DNA of 45,439 nucleotides, from positions 2,198-47,636 of the forward strand of contig JH155231.1 in assembly GCA_000226015.1 (NCBI GenBank). Reading direction: 5' to 3'. Under the pieces are notes generated by a model. That model was not told the origin of the DNA, did no database searches, and was given only the letters and a program-made list of their open reading frames with translations. The first letter of the stretch is position 1, and the number at the start of each line of letters is the position of its first letter. This stretch comes from Mnemiopsis leidyi (lineage: Eukaryota; Ctenophora; Tentaculata; Lobata; Bolinopsidae). Both the position numbers and the translations under genes were made by a program. This document shows, piece by piece, positions 1 through 11,375 of this stretch.

Positions 1-102
1 ATCCAACCTGCAAGGTTAGTTCACATGTACCAGCATCCAACCAGCAAGGTTAGTTCACATGTACCAGCATCCAGCCTGCAAGGTTAGTTCAGATGTACCA
101 GC
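1..102 (+). repeat. 34-bp tandem repeat containing an exon end and splice donor
   Basis: There are three copies (1-34, 35-68, 69-102) plus a decayed remnant. Each copy contains the coding end for YQHP(T/A)(C/S)K followed by a GTTAGT donor, so the array multiplies a 5' splice site of the HGSNAT-like gene. The unit is not a multiple of three, so downstream copies cannot all be in the reading frame. The array may continue left of the window. Confidence 0.85.
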
Positions 103-3100
103 ATCCTATGTTAGACTTGGTGTTCGAATTGTCACTTTGAGTTACTTGTTTTTATATCATTCTGATTGCTACTGGACTCTTTCTGATTGTCACTACTCTA
201 TATTCCTGCTTCTAATATCTAGTCCGAGAATTTATATTCTAACTCCCCCCTCCCCCAGCCGATGTACAAGACTACACTAGCACACGACCCAGAAGGTATC
301 CTAGGTTCCCTGACGGCAGTTCTGACGGTCTACAGTGGAGTTGTGGCTGGTCACATGGTCGTCATGTTGAAGTCTTCACGTGGCTCAACTATCGGGGCTC
401 TCTCAGTCCTCAGCGTCGTCACGGTATGTTAACTTTTGTATAGCTAGTCAGTAGTTAGATATCTTAAATCAATTTTTTGAAGTTTTGTCAACATTTACGT
501 TCCGATGTTTTCACAGGTAGAGCGCCTTTCTCAAAGAGTGTGAGAGAGAGAGAAAATTACTACCTATGTGTGTAAAATGCAGTTGTATTGGTATACTTCG
601 TGTAAGTTCCTGGTGCAGACTAATGTACATTTATTGTTACAATTTTGTCTTAGTGCCCTCTAGGTCCCATTAATAAATGCTAAATAGTGTGGGGAAAGAG
701 AGCACACTTGTGTACCAGTTAGGTGGAGTAGGAGAGAGGGGCGCTGTTCAGGAGTCGCATGACGTATGTTAACAGGTTGATGGAAATTCTGCTACTAGAA
801 GCAACTCAACAAAGCGACCGGTTAATATTTGGATATTTTAAGTAAGTTTAAGCTGTGCTTTTAGGGAAAATCAATGATATCCTTCTTTCTTAACGGCCTG
901 GGCTCGTACATTAAGTATCATTGCAGCTAAATTTTTCTTCTGATTGCAATACCACCCGCGTCCCAAATATCCTCAGCAGTGTAACTTCGACTTTTTAATT
1001 CAAAATATCAATTAGAGGTAGCCGCTGGATCACTCAATGATACTCAATCTTTAACTTTATCTAAACTTTAGAAACAGTCCCAATCCTAACTGCAAGGATG
1101 AGCTTACAAAAACCATAATTAATACTTACAATAGCCAAGTAGAGTATCACTTCACTATGCTGCTTAAAATTTCTTGTGCAAATATAAGGATGTGCTGTAG
1201 GCTGCTGACTGCCGACACGAGATTAGCTAGATCATCGCTCCCGCCTTGTTCTGATGCAGTGGCTGTCTGGATTTTCCCTTCTCAAGTTTTATCATGGTCT
1301 CAAGTTTCCACAGTTAGTTGTACATCTTCAGTTGGATGGTAATTAGTCGAGAAGATTGGCTAGAAATCTCGATTTTGTATGCATATAAAACAATTTATTG
1401 TCAGAACTTAGAATTCGAATAGAACTTCTTGATATGTTACAAGAAAAAACAAAAAATTACAAAAGTGGTAGCTCTCTTGCTGTGTTCCTTTTTAATGCTC
1501 CCATGTTTATCGAGTTACCTGTAGTAGCTAAAACATAATGTCATTTAAACTAAATCACCGCTGCCAGTTTCTTTTCTAGGAAGTGAAATTTTGTTTATCT
1601 TTGATTTAGCCCGTTATTTTCCTTCCACCTCTCTTCATTTTTCTCGCCCCCTAGCTGCTAGATTTCCTGAAGTGTGCTGGCCATCGTCTCTGGCGGTGTA
1701 CGTCTGTTCAGTGATTGTTAATGCCATGTTCGGTTCGGCCGATTTTGCTAAATTTTTGCTTTTAACAAGATTTTTCGTTTCTTTTTCTAAATTCAGACAA
1801 CTGATGTTTCCCTTGTGTTCATCAGAAATGATAGGATGTTTAAACAAGACGAAGCAGTGAAGGGCAGGAAATTCCCTCCTTTGTCTTCTTTTACATCCCA
1901 CCATTTCCTTCGACCTGAATGAAATTTCTAGCACTCCATGCTAATAGAACACACAACACAGAATGTCACTAGAAAAGGAGAAGTACGGGCTAGGTCCCTA
2001 CAATGTCACAGAGCTGAGTCACTACACCATCCCTCTCTCTGACAAGATCAACCTCTCCTGCCGGGTGTGGATCCCTGACTCCCGACACTCCACATCTCAC
2101 TCCTTCTCCTCTCAGTTCGCATGTTTCAACACCAACACTACCGACGTGGAGATAGTGGGGGGAGGAGAGAGGGTGGGGGAGGAGGAGAAGTTCCCGGTAA
2201 TCCTGGAGTATCTGCCCTACTACAAGGACATCCTCACTGCTTCCAGGGACTACAACAGACACCCCTGGTTCACCTCCCACGGCTTTGTCGTCATGCGAGT
2301 GGAGATGAGGGGGACAGGAGGATCAGAAGGGTTCTATTACGGGGAGTACCTGGCAACGGAGATGCAGGACTGCTCTGAAGTACTGAGGTTTATCACTCAG
2401 CAGAGTTGGAGTAACTGCAAGGTTGGGATGTATGGTAAGAGTTGGGGAGGCTTCAACGGACTTCAGATGGCGTATTTAGAGCCGGAAGAGAGTCCGCTGA
2501 AAACTGCCATATCTCTCTACTCGACCGACAACAGGTACACTGATGACATTCATTACGAAGGGGGGTGTCCCATCGGGTCAGGTCTCTTGTCCTGGTCGAG
2601 TTGGATGTTTGCCATGAACGCTCTCCCTCCCCCTCCTCGGATATTTAAAACGAAGAAAGAGTGGTTCCAGGTTTGGTTGAGCCGGCTGGAGAAAACCTCC
2701 AAGTCGTACATGTCGTCCTGGACAAACCAGCAACTTCCTGGTCCGTTCTGGCAGCACGGCTCCATTGACGAGGACTACGATAAAGTCACCATTCCCATTC
2801 TAGCTATCGGTGGGTTGGAGGACGGATACACCACGGCAGCAGAACGGATGGCTCGGAAATTGAACAGCTCCTCAAAGGTGATAATTGGTCCGTGGGTTCA
2901 CAACTGGCCTGATGTGTCCGTTACAGGACCCAGAATCGAATACCTGGAACTCTGTCTGAACTGGTTTACTTATCACTTGAAAGGGGTACATTTGGTTGAG
3001 GACAATAGATGTACATCCTGGCCAAGACTACAGTTATTCGTGAGGAACAGTTTTAAACCAGACGAAATTCTCTGCACCGAGAATGGAGATATTGGAGACA

Positions 3101-6100
3101 TTGGGAGATTTGTAGCGTTCCCTGATTGGGTGGAGAGAGGGAGAATAGTTGAGGAGTCTATTCAGCTTCTTACTGATGACACCTCCCCTAATATTAATAT
3201 TGTGTCTGATAATGAAATGGTCAATGTTCTGCATCTCTCTAGAAGTGTTGAAAACCTTAACACGCTGACCAGGGAAGCTCCTGAAGCGGGCTGTGTTGAA
3301 CCTGTTCAGCTGTTGAACCATCCTTTACAAGGTGCAAACAGCGGACACTGGCTGAGGATCGACTGGGGATTCTCCGGCGATCAGACACCGTCCATCTCCA
3401 ACTCTGTTTCATTCTCCTCGGAGCCGTTAGACACTCCTCTAGTGATGATTGGAGTGTCAAACTTCATTGTAATACTATCTGCATCAAGCTGGCGCAGGGT
3501 GTATCTGTCTGTTAAGATATCTGACATTCACCCTGACGGTTTTGCTGGGCTTGTGACGCGATGTCAGTACGATCTGAACTACCTGGAACCCCTGAAGTCT
3601 GACCCGAAGAGTAGGACCTACTCCCTGCCGCTTCGGTTTGTGTCCCACTGTTTCATGCCCGGACACAAGATATGTATCTCTATCTCGCCCAACAACTTCC
3701 CCCTGATGTGGCCCTCGCTGGTACCCTGCGATCTCCACCTCCATCCCAACAGCTGCAAGTTGATCTATCAGACAGAGAGTTTAGACTACCTCATCAAGAA
3801 CACAGTTACCTTCCCTCCTCCCAGACCTCTACTAACTCTGCCCTACCGAACCACGACCCCCAACTCCAACTCCTACCTCGTCACTCACATCGGGGAGAGG
3901 GTCAAGTTTGTCTTACAGGAAGACTCGGGTCTAGAGTACCTCCCGCACACCATGAACCTGAAACACTACGAACTGTCCCACGAGAGTTACGAATGTGATA
4001 GTGACGTCACAACCGCTCTAGCTAAGATCCACCAGGAACACTGTGTTATATTTGACAAGCTGGAGTTTAGCGACACGTGCGAGAAGGAGGTGGGAGTGAG
4101 GATCAGGACACACCAGGTCTGGAGTGGAGACGCAGACTCCTACAGTCTGGAGGAGAAGCTGGTGGTGTGTTGGGCGGAGTGCGGGGAGGAGGTCTTCTCA
4201 CGGAGGTGGAAGGACGTGATACATAGACAAGACCATCGCACTTGGCATTAGACACTCACCGGGGTTATATGTTAGAACTTAAATGTGTTTCTCACTCGTA
4301 TCGCACTTAAAGTTATAGACTTCTCACTAAATTGGAACTTATCTTAACTAAATTGTGGCATAATCATTTGATTGGATGCTCCCAAAATTATCTATTGGCT
4401 AAATTCTATTTATTATATTTTTCTGCTATTATATCATTTATTATATGAACATCTATTTTCCATGTTTTCAATTTGTTTTATATTTATTAACAAATAATCA
4501 TTTATCGCTTTTCTCTGTCAAACAAGTTTATCGTTTAACAGCGGAAGCTCGTAAGTAATTGCAGAAGTGCAATATACATAGCTGCAATAGCTGTTACATA
4601 GCATGCTAAATTCTCTTCTTGTTGTCTGCACCGAGCATTTCTGCAAAACAAAGGCTCTTTTTCTTGAACATGTCATGAAGATAGTGTTAAACTTTACAGA
4701 CGTAGTTGAGGTGGTAGCTCGCAGGAGAGAAACTACGAATGTAGGTGTTTAGAACTGTACAGAACATCTAGAAGCTAGAAGATATTAAAGCTGTTAAACA
4801 TCGTGGTTTTGTTAACTTTCTCTGTCTTTGTGAAGAACCAGATCTGGACTGGCCTGGTGAGCAGGATGAATTATTTGCAGAAATGACTGATAAGAAATGA
4901 TCTACTGACATGTCCTACCATTTTCTGCGAGTGGTTGGGATTGTACCCACAGCAGTGTTAACGCGCCTATTTGTCAAGGACCTCAGTTACTCTTCTTATT
5001 ATGCCCGACATTATGTCATGTCTCATATTATCATAATATTCTAGTCGTACTATCTACATGTATTTAGCGAACTGTAAAGGTAAGTACAAATCAGGAAATT
5101 ACTGTAACGTCTGAGACCAGTGTCCATCAACTTAAGGGCGCTACGTCCCTATGGTGACTGTTAGCATGTATCGATACTGTGTAGTGTCAAATTACCCGTA
5201 AAATATGCAAGCCAACCATGTAAGTCAGCGGATTTCTTTTGTGTCTGGAAATACAATGTGTATTTAAGAAATCCTGCGGATCATACTGCTAGAAATAGAT
5301 GTGGCCATGTTGGACAAATATTTTTGGTTGGTCTGGTTTCCTCGATACCTCTGGCCCGCTAACCAAAGCACACCATAAACCACCGCCAATAAAAATACCG
5401 CCGCCAATTTGTCTGACATTTCCTTGACGTACACCCCAGAAAATACCCGCATATTATTCGGGAGATGTAGAACCTCTAGGAGGACACAGTCTCAGTGTGT
5501 AGATAGTGAGGATTGTTACAATAATATGAAGTGTGACTGTTTCCGCAGTGTTCCCATGGTAACATCCGCCCCCTTTGTTTGTTCAATGTGCAGTGTGCTG
5601 CATGTGTGTGTGTGTGTGTGAGTGTGTGTGTGTTAGTTGAGACATTGGGACATACACACTGCTCCTGAACAAAGAACACCAGGCACTAAGAAACACAAAG
5701 AAACATACAATAATTCCTAGTTTTACAGACACACGTGCTACACTCACTGAGTTACTGTTAGAAAAAGGGCCAGGTTGAGACTTTAGTTATACGCAGTGAA
5801 ATAGGTTGTACCCCGAATTGAAAGTGATTTTCCTGGTAGCCTAAATACCTGGTAAACAACACACGTGCAACAGTATACACGTTAGGTATTTTAAACACGT
5901 GTTACGTTACACGCCCTGTTCAGGTGGTAGGAAGTAAGAGTAATTACACACATTTCGTGTGTACTGGATGTGTGTATGGTGTGTATGGTGTAGGGTATTT
6001 TGACAGGTAACGTTTAATTGGTGCTCTTCAATCTAGGTGCGATCTAGGTTTTAAGGTAATTTGTAAAGTGTGTTGTATAGTGTTTTGTAAAGTGTGTTGT

Positions 6101-9100
6101 AAAGTTGGTTGTAAAATGTGTGTTGTAAAAGTGTGCTGTAAAAGTGTTTTGTAAAATTTGTTGTAAAGTGTTTTGTAAAGTGTTTTGTAAAGTGTTTTGT
6201 AAAGTGTGTTGTAAAGTGTGTTGTAAAGTGTTTTGTATAGTGTTTTGTAAAGTGTGTTGTAAAGTGTTTTGTAAAGTGTGTTGTAAAATGTGTCATAGGA
6301 TCTCTTGTCAACTGTGATAGAAGTTATAATCTATTTTGTTGGTCATTTCGTTGTTGTAAGGTATTTTGTTGTTGGGTTTTATTTGACAGACGTTTCGGAT
6401 TTCAAATAGAATAGCCTCACCCAATTCTAATTTGTAGATACTCCCAGATTTAGGCTGGAACAGGAGTTAGAACGCAGCTTCTCATGCAGCAATTTAGCAC
6501 ATAAGTAGTCTGTAAACACAGTGATCATGCTATCAGTCGTCTCACCACTATATACCATGCTGAAATCTGCTAAGTGCAGTGTTACGAAGTTTCATCAATC
6601 TGGTGTATTCCCCAGTGGGATTAACAACTGGGACGTGATGAAATCCGAAATTGTCGCTGCAATTCACAAACCAACTGACTATGTTAGCTACTTAGTGCTT
6701 GTCCTCATTAATTGTCTCTCCTGCTCTCCTGGCTGTAAACTTCATACTGTTGTTGAATGACATGACACTGAAATGTCTAACATATGTTAGACCTTGTCTA
6801 TATCATGTCAGATTTTCTGACTCTGAGTCTGTGGTGGAAGAATGAATAACGAAGGAACATCTCATTTTGGTTGAAGAGAGAATATGTTCTAGCGAGGAGA
6901 GATTTTGTGTATATGTATTCGCACGCTTAAGTGAGAATGTAGGGGAACTGTCGAGAAAGGCGGTTTTAAAAGCGACACTGTCGTGTTGTGTAATGCGAGA
7001 CCTACTCAAACTAGAGTATCCCATAGTTTACATGTTTTGTAAAGACAGCTCTAAATACACTGTCTGACAGGACATGAAGTTTTCAAATTTCTGATTTTCA
7101 TGTTTCAGTTGGTGATCGGGCTGATCTTGTGTAAAGGAACTATCACAGGAGGATGGGTGCCCATCAACAAGAACTTATGGTATGTACCATGTTGTGGCAT
7201 GCGCCGACTAATTGACATTCAATATGTCGGTTAATTGTCTTAATTGTAGCTATTGTATTTCCCCCTTATTATTCTCTCCTGAGCTATTTCGATGGATGAT
7301 AAGAACGTGCTGTTTTTGCTGTAGCCGGACACCGGACATGCATTACATATTTTCATCGTTTATGGAGAATCACGTGTATTATCGCGTGAATTATCGCGTG
7401 AATTATCGCGTGAATTATCGCGTGAATTATTTATGCATTAAAACTTACAAGTGATTATTCTTAAGATTGACTTAAGATTTAAGAATCGATGATTCTCCCC
7501 GTCGATGTTAAAAGTAAAATTGTTTGTAATACTAGAAAATGATACCAACCTACCTTACTCGGGATTATTACAGTCGGTTTCTTAACGACCGGGAAAAATA
7601 AAACCGGGAAAAATATGGCGAAATTGCCCAAAAACCCGCCACATTATCCCGGTCGGAATTTTACCAGTGCCAAACCTTTCAATTGTAAAATTGCAGAAAA
7701 ATACAAAAATTGTATAAATTTAGTTTATTTCTACTTGTTTTGGAAACGGCTTTCCTAACAGCAACTAAGGTGTGATGTGATCATTGTTTTGTAATAGCTG
7801 ATGTTTTGATATATAACCACATTGACATCGTCTGTTTCATCCAATTTTCATGATTCTAAGCACGACTTGATTGCTATCTTAGAGTTGGATTTTACCTAAT
7901 TCTGAACACGGCCTCCAATATGGCGTATCTTTTTTGAAATTTACTCACTAAGTTGTTCAAAGTGCTATAACTACTTTAATCGATATTTTCTAGACTTATA
8001 TGAGACAACGGTTATAATATGAGGACCCATACCCCTTGGGAACGCCAAGAGCTGAGTGGGCGGTATTTATTATGGCTGGTAAAAATAAAAACGGGGAAAA
8101 TATGGCGAAATCCCCAACAACCCGCCACTTGATCCCGGTCATAATAATCCCGAGTAATGTATGTTACCTAAGTACATGTAGTAATCACAGTAACCAGAAT
8201 ACTCTTGGAGCCGTAGTTAAACGGTTATCATGGTACAGTAACTATGTTAACCGCTGTAGCGGTAGTAACACTGTAGCCAAAGTAACACTGTAGCCGTAGT
8301 AACACTGTAGCCATCTGCCAAAGTAACACTGTAGCCATCTTCCATAGTAACACTGTAGCGGTAGTAACGCTGTAGCCATAGTAACACTGTAGCCACTGTA
8401 GCGGTAGTAACACTGTAGCGGTAGTAACACTGTAGCGGTAGTAACAGAGTAACAGCACATCTCCAACAAAGCTTAATCCCCAGGAGTATCTCGTTTGTGA
8501 TGATAACTTCTGCGTCAGCCTACTTCCTGCTGGGACTCATGTACCTCCTGATAGACTTCCTACACTTGTGGTGCGGCTCTCCTTTCAACTCCGCAGGTAA
8601 TTGACTAATAACTGACTTATTTAGTAGTTCAAACGTAGTAATTATAGTTTATTACAAGCTTATTGGACCTCATTTTTAACAATCAACGGGGTATTAGTAT
8701 CAATAAAGCGATATTAGCTATAAGTACAGCTTATATCGGTGGGCTTATATGTTAAGTGCTACCACGCAAAATGTGAAATTTCCAGACCCTCCCTATCCTT
8801 CGCTTCCTGCTACCAAAACTCTCACATTCACAGCTAAATTTATTTTAATTTTTAAGTTGTTACTGATCTGTCACCTTCAACGCTATTTTAAAACCTACTT
8901 TTAAAAAATCTCATTTACGGCTACAATAAATCACGTGACATCTAAATCACGTGACATCTAAAATCTTAATCACATGACATCTAAATCACGTGACATCTAA
9001 ACGCAAACCCGTGCAGGTAAAAACCCGCTGTTCCTCTACGTTGGTTCTTACATCGTCTACTCGTACTTCCCCTTCAACTGGCAGACCGCACAGACCCACG

Positions 9101-9192
9101 CCGCCCTGATGTTACAGTCACTGGTTGGCACCATCTGCTGGCTCCTGGTCGGTCTCTACCTGGACTACAAGAAGAAATACTTCAAGATATAA
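1..9192 (+). CDS. HGSNAT: Heparan-alpha-glucosaminide N-acetyltransferase-like protein, C-terminal part (partial at left edge)
   Basis: Exons read from splice sites: 1-14 (end of an exon, ...HPTCK), 259-423, 7109-7179, 8484-8596 and 9017-9192 with stop TAA. Phases join cleanly. The joined product carries hallmarks of the HGSNAT C-terminus: YQHP, HDPEGILG, GWVPINKNLW, a GKNPLFLYVG-type segment, YFPFNWQ and a basic KKKYFKI tail. HGSNAT is a polytopic lysosomal membrane enzyme that moves acetyl from cytosolic acetyl-CoA to terminal glucosamine of heparan sulfate during its breakdown. The part seen here holds the last membrane spans; the N-terminal half and catalytic histidine lie outside the window. 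The first intron (424-7108) contains a whole hydrolase gene. The real end of the first exon is uncertain, because a 34-bp tandem repeat copies the exon end together with its splice donor. Confidence 0.88.
424..1962 (+). other. HGSNAT intron segment upstream of nested hydrolase
   Basis: AT-rich intronic sequence. Short open frames (1157-1342, 1591-1860 and an antisense one at 1635-1934) show no recognizable protein features. Any promoter of the nested hydrolase should lie here, but no clear element can be named. Confidence 0.5.
1963..4251 (+). CDS. CocE/NonD family alpha/beta hydrolase (X-Pro dipeptidyl-peptidase S15-like), single exon
   Basis: This 762-codon uninterrupted frame belongs to the CocE/NonD (cocaine esterase, glutaryl-7-ACA acylase) hydrolase family. 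The nucleophile elbow is GKSWGG with Ser160. The acid is Asp287 in GGLEDGYT and the histidine is His313 in GPWVHNW, in the order and spacing of the family. The RGTGGSEG motif just before the nucleophile is also typical. Residues from about 400 to 740 would form the C-terminal jelly-roll domain. There is no signal peptide or membrane span, so it is probably cytosolic; the substrate is unknown. It is longer than most bacterial members, partly through a polar insertion near residues 45-75. It lies entirely within an intron of the HGSNAT-like gene on the same strand. An AG dinucleotide sits two bases before the ATG, compatible with a spliced or trans-spliced 5' leader. Lack of introns and the family's bacterial distribution suggest horizontal transfer or retroposition. 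Confidence 0.9.
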   Translation: MSLEKEKYGLGPYNVTELSHYTIPLSDKINLSCRVWIPDSRHSTSHSFSSQFACFNTNTTDVEIVGGGERVGEEEKFPVILEYLPYYKDILTASRDYNRHPWFTSHGFVVMRVEMRGTGGSEGFYYGEYLATEMQDCSEVLRFITQQSWSNCKVGMYGKSWGGFNGLQMAYLEPEESPLKTAISLYSTDNRYTDDIHYEGGCPIGSGLLSWSSWMFAMNALPPPPRIFKTKKEWFQVWLSRLEKTSKSYMSSWTNQQLPGPFWQHGSIDEDYDKVTIPILAIGGLEDGYTTAAERMARKLNSSSKVIIGPWVHNWPDVSVTGPRIEYLELCLNWFTYHLKGVHLVEDNRCTSWPRLQLFVRNSFKPDEILCTENGDIGDIGRFVAFPDWVERGRIVEESIQLLTDDTSPNINIVSDNEMVNVLHLSRSVENLNTLTREAPEAGCVEPVQLLNHPLQGANSGHWLRIDWGFSGDQTPSISNSVSFSSEPLDTPLVMIGVSNFIVILSASSWRRVYLSVKISDIHPDGFAGLVTRCQYDLNYLEPLKSDPKSRTYSLPLRFVSHCFMPGHKICISISPNNFPLMWPSLVPCDLHLHPNSCKLIYQTESLDYLIKNTVTFPPPRPLLTLPYRTTTPNSNSYLVTHIGERVKFVLQEDSGLEYLPHTMNLKHYELSHESYECDSDVTTALAKIHQEHCVIFDKLEFSDTCEKEVGVRIRTHQVWSGDADSYSLEEKLVVCWAECGEEVFSRRWKDVIHRQDHRTWH
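4252..7108 (+). other. HGSNAT intron segment downstream of nested hydrolase
   Basis: Non-coding sequence with a possible poly(A) signal ATTAAA at 4784-4789 for the nested hydrolase, a short TG dinucleotide run at about 5603-5632 and the minisatellite at 6055-6292. No further gene is seen. Confidence 0.5.
6055..6292 (+). repeat. Minisatellite, about 12-bp unit (TTGTAAAGTGTG)
   Basis: About 20 imperfect copies alternating between TTGTAAAGTGTG and TTGTAAAGTGTT. Antisense reading gives an artificial His-Phe-Thr open frame that should not be taken as a gene. Confidence 0.9.
7379..7426 (+). repeat. 12-bp tandem repeat (TTATCGCGTGAA) x4
   Basis: Four direct copies, nearly perfect, 200 bp inside the intron that follows HGSNAT exon 7109-7179. 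Each unit contains TCGCGTGA. Confidence 0.9.
8254..8455 (+). repeat. Minisatellite (GTAGTAACACTGTAGC family)
   Basis: Imperfect copies of a 16-18 bp unit, some with an extra CCATCTGCCAAA-like insert. The array ends about 28 bp before the acceptor of HGSNAT exon 8484-8596. Confidence 0.88.
8930..9000 (+). repeat. E-box-containing tandem repeat (AATCACGTGACATCT) x4
   Basis: Four copies of a 15-18 bp unit. Three contain TCACGTGA and the fourth has TCACATGA. It lies in the last HGSNAT intron and ends 16 bp before the final exon. TCACGTGA is a palindromic E-box close to the CLEAR motif bound by TFEB-type bHLH-Zip factors; that it acts this way here is inference. Confidence 0.85.
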
Positions 9193-10509
9193 CAGTTATT
9201 CGCCGTACTGGGATGTTCCTGTCCGGTCTTGAAAATGTAGGTCAGCTCAGCTGAGGGGAAGGTTAAACGGACCATGGGTTATCCCTCAGTCCCCTGACTT
9301 GGGTTCAGAATTTTGGGAACATTCAGACACAAAATTGATAGATAATACAGCGGGTGTAACCGTGCGATAAAACCAAGTGAAAATTCTCGATTTATAACAG
9401 CTGCAATTGTACTATACATGGTTGTGATTTTGTCTTTGTCGGCCGGAGTGGAAGAGGAAAGAAAGCACGTGGTTTCAGACTTGCCAAAATGAGCGTCTAA
9501 TACGAATGAGATCTGTGATCAGAAGTTATGACAACACTGCATGGACACTAGGTTATATTTGTAGTTTGTTTGTTGATATGAAAAAATTTGCGTGTTTGTT
9601 GCGGAATGCGAGATTGTTGTGTTTTCAGCCGGACTGAGTGACATTTGTAAGGGGACCTAGTATCTACACACTTAGCAATCTTGTCGGTTGGATAATGGAT
9701 ATATTGTCGCTTAGCAACCTTGTCGCTTGAAGTGTCAACTATCTTTTCAAAGTTATTTTCGGAATAAGGTTTTGGGTAGCGATCTCTCTGTGCCAAACAT
9801 TACACAATTTTAATAATGATAATCTCCGATCAACCGTGGTGCAAACTTTCATAGGTCTGTGTTTGTATTCACCGTCACAGCTTCTGTGTATACACCACGT
9901 TTTCTCGTGGAGCCCTGCAAAATTAAAAGATGTTTTTACTCTAGGATTTATTAACGGACTATGTGATTTTTAGTTGGTAAAACTTCTTCATCAGAAAATC
10001 TTTTTGTATTCCAGAAAAAAACCGTTTGACTCTTTGTATTAGTCGTTACTTCAATGCTTGTTTCCTAAATTTGTATTTTATTTGCTAATAATATTTTTAA
10101 GATTTTCAGGAGCGATGTCCACAAATTCCATTATTATTACTGACTACGTTGGAGTCTTGAACTTATTGATTGATTCTAGTAATGATTGATTCTGCATTAT
10201 TCACGATTAGTTTAACCAGCAAGTCAATTTTCAACTATATCTAATTTGAGTCCAGACTGTCGATGCTTTTACTGACGATCAGCTATCTGTATTGCTGGCT
10301 TGTAGCTGGTGCATAGTAAATTATTTGATTAAAAAAGAATTAAGGTTAAACTAATAAAGTTAATAGTATAATAGATAGTTGTCATGGGTTTTAAATGTGG
10401 ACATGTATTCGCAAAATTACTTTATTCATGTTTATTTTTACAACGAATAATGAGTATACTTGCGTCTTAAGTTTTAAATTGAAAAAGTCATACAAACAAG
10501 TTCATTGTG
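9193..10509. other. Intergenic region without recognizable gene
   Basis: AT-rich 3' flank of the HGSNAT-like gene. No conserved frame, RNA gene or clear repeat was seen. Confidence 0.5.
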
Positions 10510-10541
10510 TAGTCCTCAGCCGAATTTTCAGCTGAGGACTA
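10510..10541. repeat. Small perfect inverted repeat
   Basis: Two 11-base arms (TAGTCCTCAGC and its complement) around a 10-base loop. No gene end is adjacent. Confidence 0.75.
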
Positions 10542-10574
10542 CCCCCGCGTTTAACGTACGATCTTGAATTATGA

Positions 10575-10739
10575 CACGGTGGAAAAATGTCGGGTTTTAG
10601 ATTTGCAGATTTGCAATAAGGCGTATATCACGCTTAGTTTTGGCGATTATGTCCAGATTTGACGATTATGTCCAGATTTTGCGATTATCGGCGATAACAG
10701 ATCAACGCTGCAGATCAAAAAGTCAATATTTCCACCGTG
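10575..10739. mobile_element. Possible MITE with short terminal inverted repeats
   Basis: CACGGTGGAAA at 10575-10585 is inverted at 10729-10739, enclosing 143 bp with no coding capacity. The inside contains a local direct duplication (TTATGTCCAGATTT). No target-site duplication could be fixed. Confidence 0.4.
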
Positions 10740-10916
10740 ATATACGAGCGCGCGTCTAATTTCAACCACTAACAACCTATGTCTTTATAATTGCGCTACA
10801 TAGCGTATAAAGTCATCATTGTTAACCAACATTCAAAGCACATGTGCGCGGCGCTGTTGAAGTTTCAAATCACGCATTGGTCTAACTAGAGCACTTTTGC
10901 GCGCGTAAGCACCTGG

Positions 10917-11010
10917 TTTGTAGGTTGATAACCTACTGTCGCGGCCATCACGCGCTCTCACGCATTTCTGGCCTGGCGAAGAAATTCTAGACGCGCATCG
11001 CCCGTTGATA
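10917..11010. repeat. Dispersed GC-rich repeat, copy 1
   Basis: About 90 bp, including CGCGGCCATCACGCGC, matches the reverse complement of 45261-45368 near the other end of the window. It is non-coding and probably a fragment of a dispersed non-autonomous element. Confidence 0.75.
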
Positions 11011-11016
11011 CCTGGT

Positions 11017-11157
11017 TTGCTCTAACCACAAACCAAAGCCCTTTTGGTCAGAGGTATTCTAGCTGCGCGGCGTAAGCACCTGGTTAGGTGAAGGTTCACC
11101 TAACCAGGCCAGGTGCTTACGCGCGCGCTCAAAGGGCTCTGGTTGGAGCATGAGCAA
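11017..11157. mobile_element. Fold-back/MITE-like hairpin element
   Basis: Nested inverted repeats. The outer arms run from TTGCTCTAACC to GGTTGGAGC..GAGCAA and include AAAGCCCTTT / AAAGGGCT. The inner arms carry GTAAGCACCTGGTTAGGTGA and its near-perfect complement around a very short loop. There is no coding capacity. Confidence 0.7.
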
Positions 11158-11290
11158 GGTGAAAATTAAATTTGTTAGTTAAACGTTGCTTAGCCCTGTT
11201 GCCGTTGTCAAACGTTGCCTATAGCTGACCTGCTACCGCAAGGCGGCAGCCCTCGTGCGCAAAAAGCAAAGCAAGGCAATGCTGCCGCAT

Positions 11291-11375
11291 TGTACGGCAG
11301 CGCGCACCCTCCTGTCATTTTATTCCCTCCTGTCATTTTATTCCCTCGAATGAGGGTCGGACGAAGTCAGACAAC
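11291..11375. mobile_element. Isolated terminal repeat of a MITE family
   Basis: This stretch begins TGTACGGCAGCGCGCACCCT and ends GTCAGACAA. It matches the terminal inverted repeats of the element at 44193-44490. An internal short block (CCTCCTGTCATTTTATTC) is duplicated. No opposite end is seen nearby, so it may be a solo end or a truncated copy. Confidence 0.6.

Noticed and set aside
1963..4251. Bacterial contamination of the assembly as the source of the CocE-type gene
   Set aside because: It is flanked on both sides, in continuous sequence without Ns, by phase-compatible exons of the same host gene. The region contains no operon-like neighbours.
6051..6311. 86-codon antisense frame rich in His-Phe-Thr
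   Set aside because: Translation of the TTGTAAAGTGTG minisatellite; no protein signal beyond the repeat.
8228..8469. Two overlapping antisense frames rich in Leu, Thr and Tyr
   Set aside because: Both are translations of the minisatellite at 8254-8455.
8930..9000. Possible CRISPR array (short repeats)
   Set aside because: The repeats are contiguous with no unique spacers of constant length, and the genome is eukaryotic. The same applies to the arrays at 18160-18590 and 24121-24513.
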